Assembly (NCBI RefSeq): GCF_019097595.1 | Contig: NC_080717.1 | Span: forward strand, 10,663,336 to 10,727,335 | Length of the DNA stretch: 64,000 bases | Direction of reading: 5' to 3' | From: Hemibagrus wyckioides | Lineage: Eukaryota; Chordata; Actinopteri; Siluriformes; Bagridae | Shown: positions 62,256 to 64,000 of the stretch, one piece after another | Numbering within the stretch: position 1 is the first letter of the stretch | Layout: every line of letters starts with the position of its first letter | The notes under the pieces: model-generated | What the model saw: the letters and a program-made list of their open reading frames with translations, nothing else | What the model was told of the DNA's origin: nothing | Databases searched by the model: none | Program-made: the position numbers and the translations under genes

Positions 62256-64000
62256 TACATGGTAACATGCTCATGCTTTCTGCACTAATTCTGCTTGTCG
62301 GGCTGCTGAAGCAGGCTTGGGAATAAGCTGTGTGTTTATATGTGTACATGCGTGCGTTTAACTAGCCGTGAAGCATGTTTGTGAGGCTAGAATCTGTTCT
62401 GATGAACACGATCATGCTAATGATAACCCACCCTGCGCTATGACGTAAAAAGAGAAGAAGAACCCTGGTGATTGGTTTCCAGTGGTCTGCTAATGCTACG
62501 AGTGTCACTGCCAAGAAATTCAAAGCACGATATTTGTCTCCCATTGGCCCAAATTAAGAGTTAGAGCTGAAATTAGGTGGAATGAACTCTTGGACTCAAA
62601 GAGAGAATAGGTTTGGGAAAGGAGAGATCCGAATTCACAGATGTCGGTAATGGTTGGAATGCTTTGATTATGTTGAATATAATTGGTTCTTACTGCGTAA
62701 CAGCAATTCTTTTAAGTTTTGTGTAAATTATAAAGAGCAACAGAGTGAAGCAATGCCACATCAGATGATCTCATGCTTAGTGCAGACGAGACAAAATTGT
62801 CTTGATCTTTTGTCCTTCCATCATAATGTCTTTTTTGTCTTTGTTTCTCCAAATGATCGAAATTCTGCCATTCTCATCACATCTGCTGATCCCATTCAGT
62901 GCTCCTCTGTCTCCTACCTATTTATGAAACAGTCATGACTGTTCGCGCTTCTTAATCCCCCAGGCTTCATTGTTCCTGGGAAGCGCACTGTCACCATAGA
63001 AATCGCCAAAGAGAAACAGCAAAACAAAACAAGAAAGGCATAATACTAACTGAAGGGGGAGGGCAGGAAAAAAGTGGATGGAAAAAAAGAAAAGAAGAAG
63101 AAGGGGAAAGGAACAATTGTGAAAAATCTCCAAAGGTCAAAGCACTTGTAAGGGAAAAAAATAATAATAATAAAAAAAAGTGAAGGAAAGAAAAGAAAGT
63201 GTCGGCATGGAGCATGTGACGCACTGGCGGAGCGGACGTTGCCTGCTAAAGCGAATGGGTCTCGCGGGCTCTTTATATCTGACGCTCGACTACAATTTGG
63301 AGCGCAAACGCAGTGATCGCACATGTCGAACCTGTGCCAGGACTGACAGGCTGGTTGAGGAACGGCGTAGGAGTGGACTGAAGGTCACCATCCACCAAAA
63401 CAAGCTCTAATGATAATTGATGTCTTTGTGGCCATGCAGGGGGCCCAATGGAACCAGGTTTAATTGTGTTCTCCACTTGTCTCGATTCTGATTTAATTCT
63501 GTGCACCTCTGAAACTGATACACCAGTAAACATTTGGAAGTCTTCCCACTGAATTGAGGCTGTAGAATCCAGCAAATCAAAATGTGCACTAGAAAACAAG
63601 AAATGCTCAATTTATTTTGGTGAAATGGCATTTTTGATTTAACCTGGACTAATGCGATCTGGACATTTGTAATGTTGTTAATGAAGGGGAGTGAGCAGGG
63701 GAATACAGCATGTGGTGTATTTCATTAACTGATACTAAGCGATTGATCCAGTGGAGCTGTAAATCCCAGTTCTTTGAATGCCAAGATGCCTCATCTGAAA
63801 TAGATATACAGTACAAAATGATTCCATTGCTTTTAACGGCATGAATATTAGCCTGGGCCAAAGGAAGCAGTTTAGACTGTATATTGTGCTGGTTTTGGGC
63901 TACTATTAGCATTTTTTAAACTTTTACAAAATTTCGAAACTTTAATGGTTCTTCAGATTTCCCTCTGGAAGATCCCCTAAATGTTTGAACACTAGAAGAG
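62256..64000. other. Right end of window: candidate regulatory or promoter-like DNA
   Basis: 62340-62580 is non-repetitive with homeobox/GATA-like words (catgctaatgataaccc). 63046-63205 is a purine-rich tract. 63205-63400 is unusually CpG-rich for this desert (gcggagcggacgttgcctgc, tgacgctcgac, gatcgcacatgtcgaacc). No splice-supported exon was found. A first exon of a neighbouring gene or a non-coding RNA start is possible but unproven. Confidence 0.35.

Noticed and set aside
63180..63410. Basic, Arg-rich 76-codon frame on the plus strand
   Set aside because: The composition follows from the CpG-rich block. No family similarity and no splice evidence, so coding status is not supported.

Overview
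This is vertebrate nuclear DNA, almost certainly from a ray-finned fish. Evidence: GT-AG introns of 88 bp to 7 kb, long AT-rich non-coding stretches, abundant microsatellites, and decayed Tc1/mariner transposons and tRNA-derived SINEs of types common in teleosts. The repeat mix resembles catfish and other ostariophysans, but that is inference. There are no bacterial operons, CRISPR arrays or viral genes.

Layout. (1) 1-25.6 kb, plus strand: the 3' half of atrx, the SNF2-family chromatin remodeller. Twenty coding exons (130-24524) join in one frame to 939 codons plus stop, covering the ATPase/helicase core and C-terminus. The upstream exons, including the ADD histone reader, lie outside the window. 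Introns 15 (7.0 kb) and 16 (3.5 kb) are large and hold blocks of high-complexity sequence that look like candidate regulatory DNA. (2) 25.6-28.2 kb: the gap between two convergent genes, with a decayed Tc1-like transposon and one enhancer-like block. (3) 28.2-34.6 kb, minus strand: a complete three-exon fgf16 gene (206 aa) with a probable 1.45 kb 3'UTR, a TATA-box promoter and a short upstream ORF. (4) 34.6-64 kb: about 29 kb with no protein-coding exon that I can support. It holds SINEs, three Tc1/mariner relics (one rearranged, one with both terminal inverted repeats), a near-palindromic MITE-like element, microsatellites, a CTCF-like site, a perfect RFX X-box and a CpG-rich block near the right end.

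How it fits together. The tail-to-tail order atrx > < fgf16 matches the arrangement I know from human Xq21.1, which supports the fgf16 name. fgf16 is a developmental signalling gene next to a large desert and a broadly expressed neighbour with big introns. That suggests fgf16 control elements may lie in the desert and in atrx introns. This is inference: the sequence shows only motif clusters and base composition, not conservation.

I found no convincing unknown biological system. The most unusual items are a SINE-in-retroposon nest with a visible target-site duplication, a head-to-head rearranged Tc1 relic, an unnamed repeat present twice, spaced RFX X-boxes, and the fgf16 upstream ORF.
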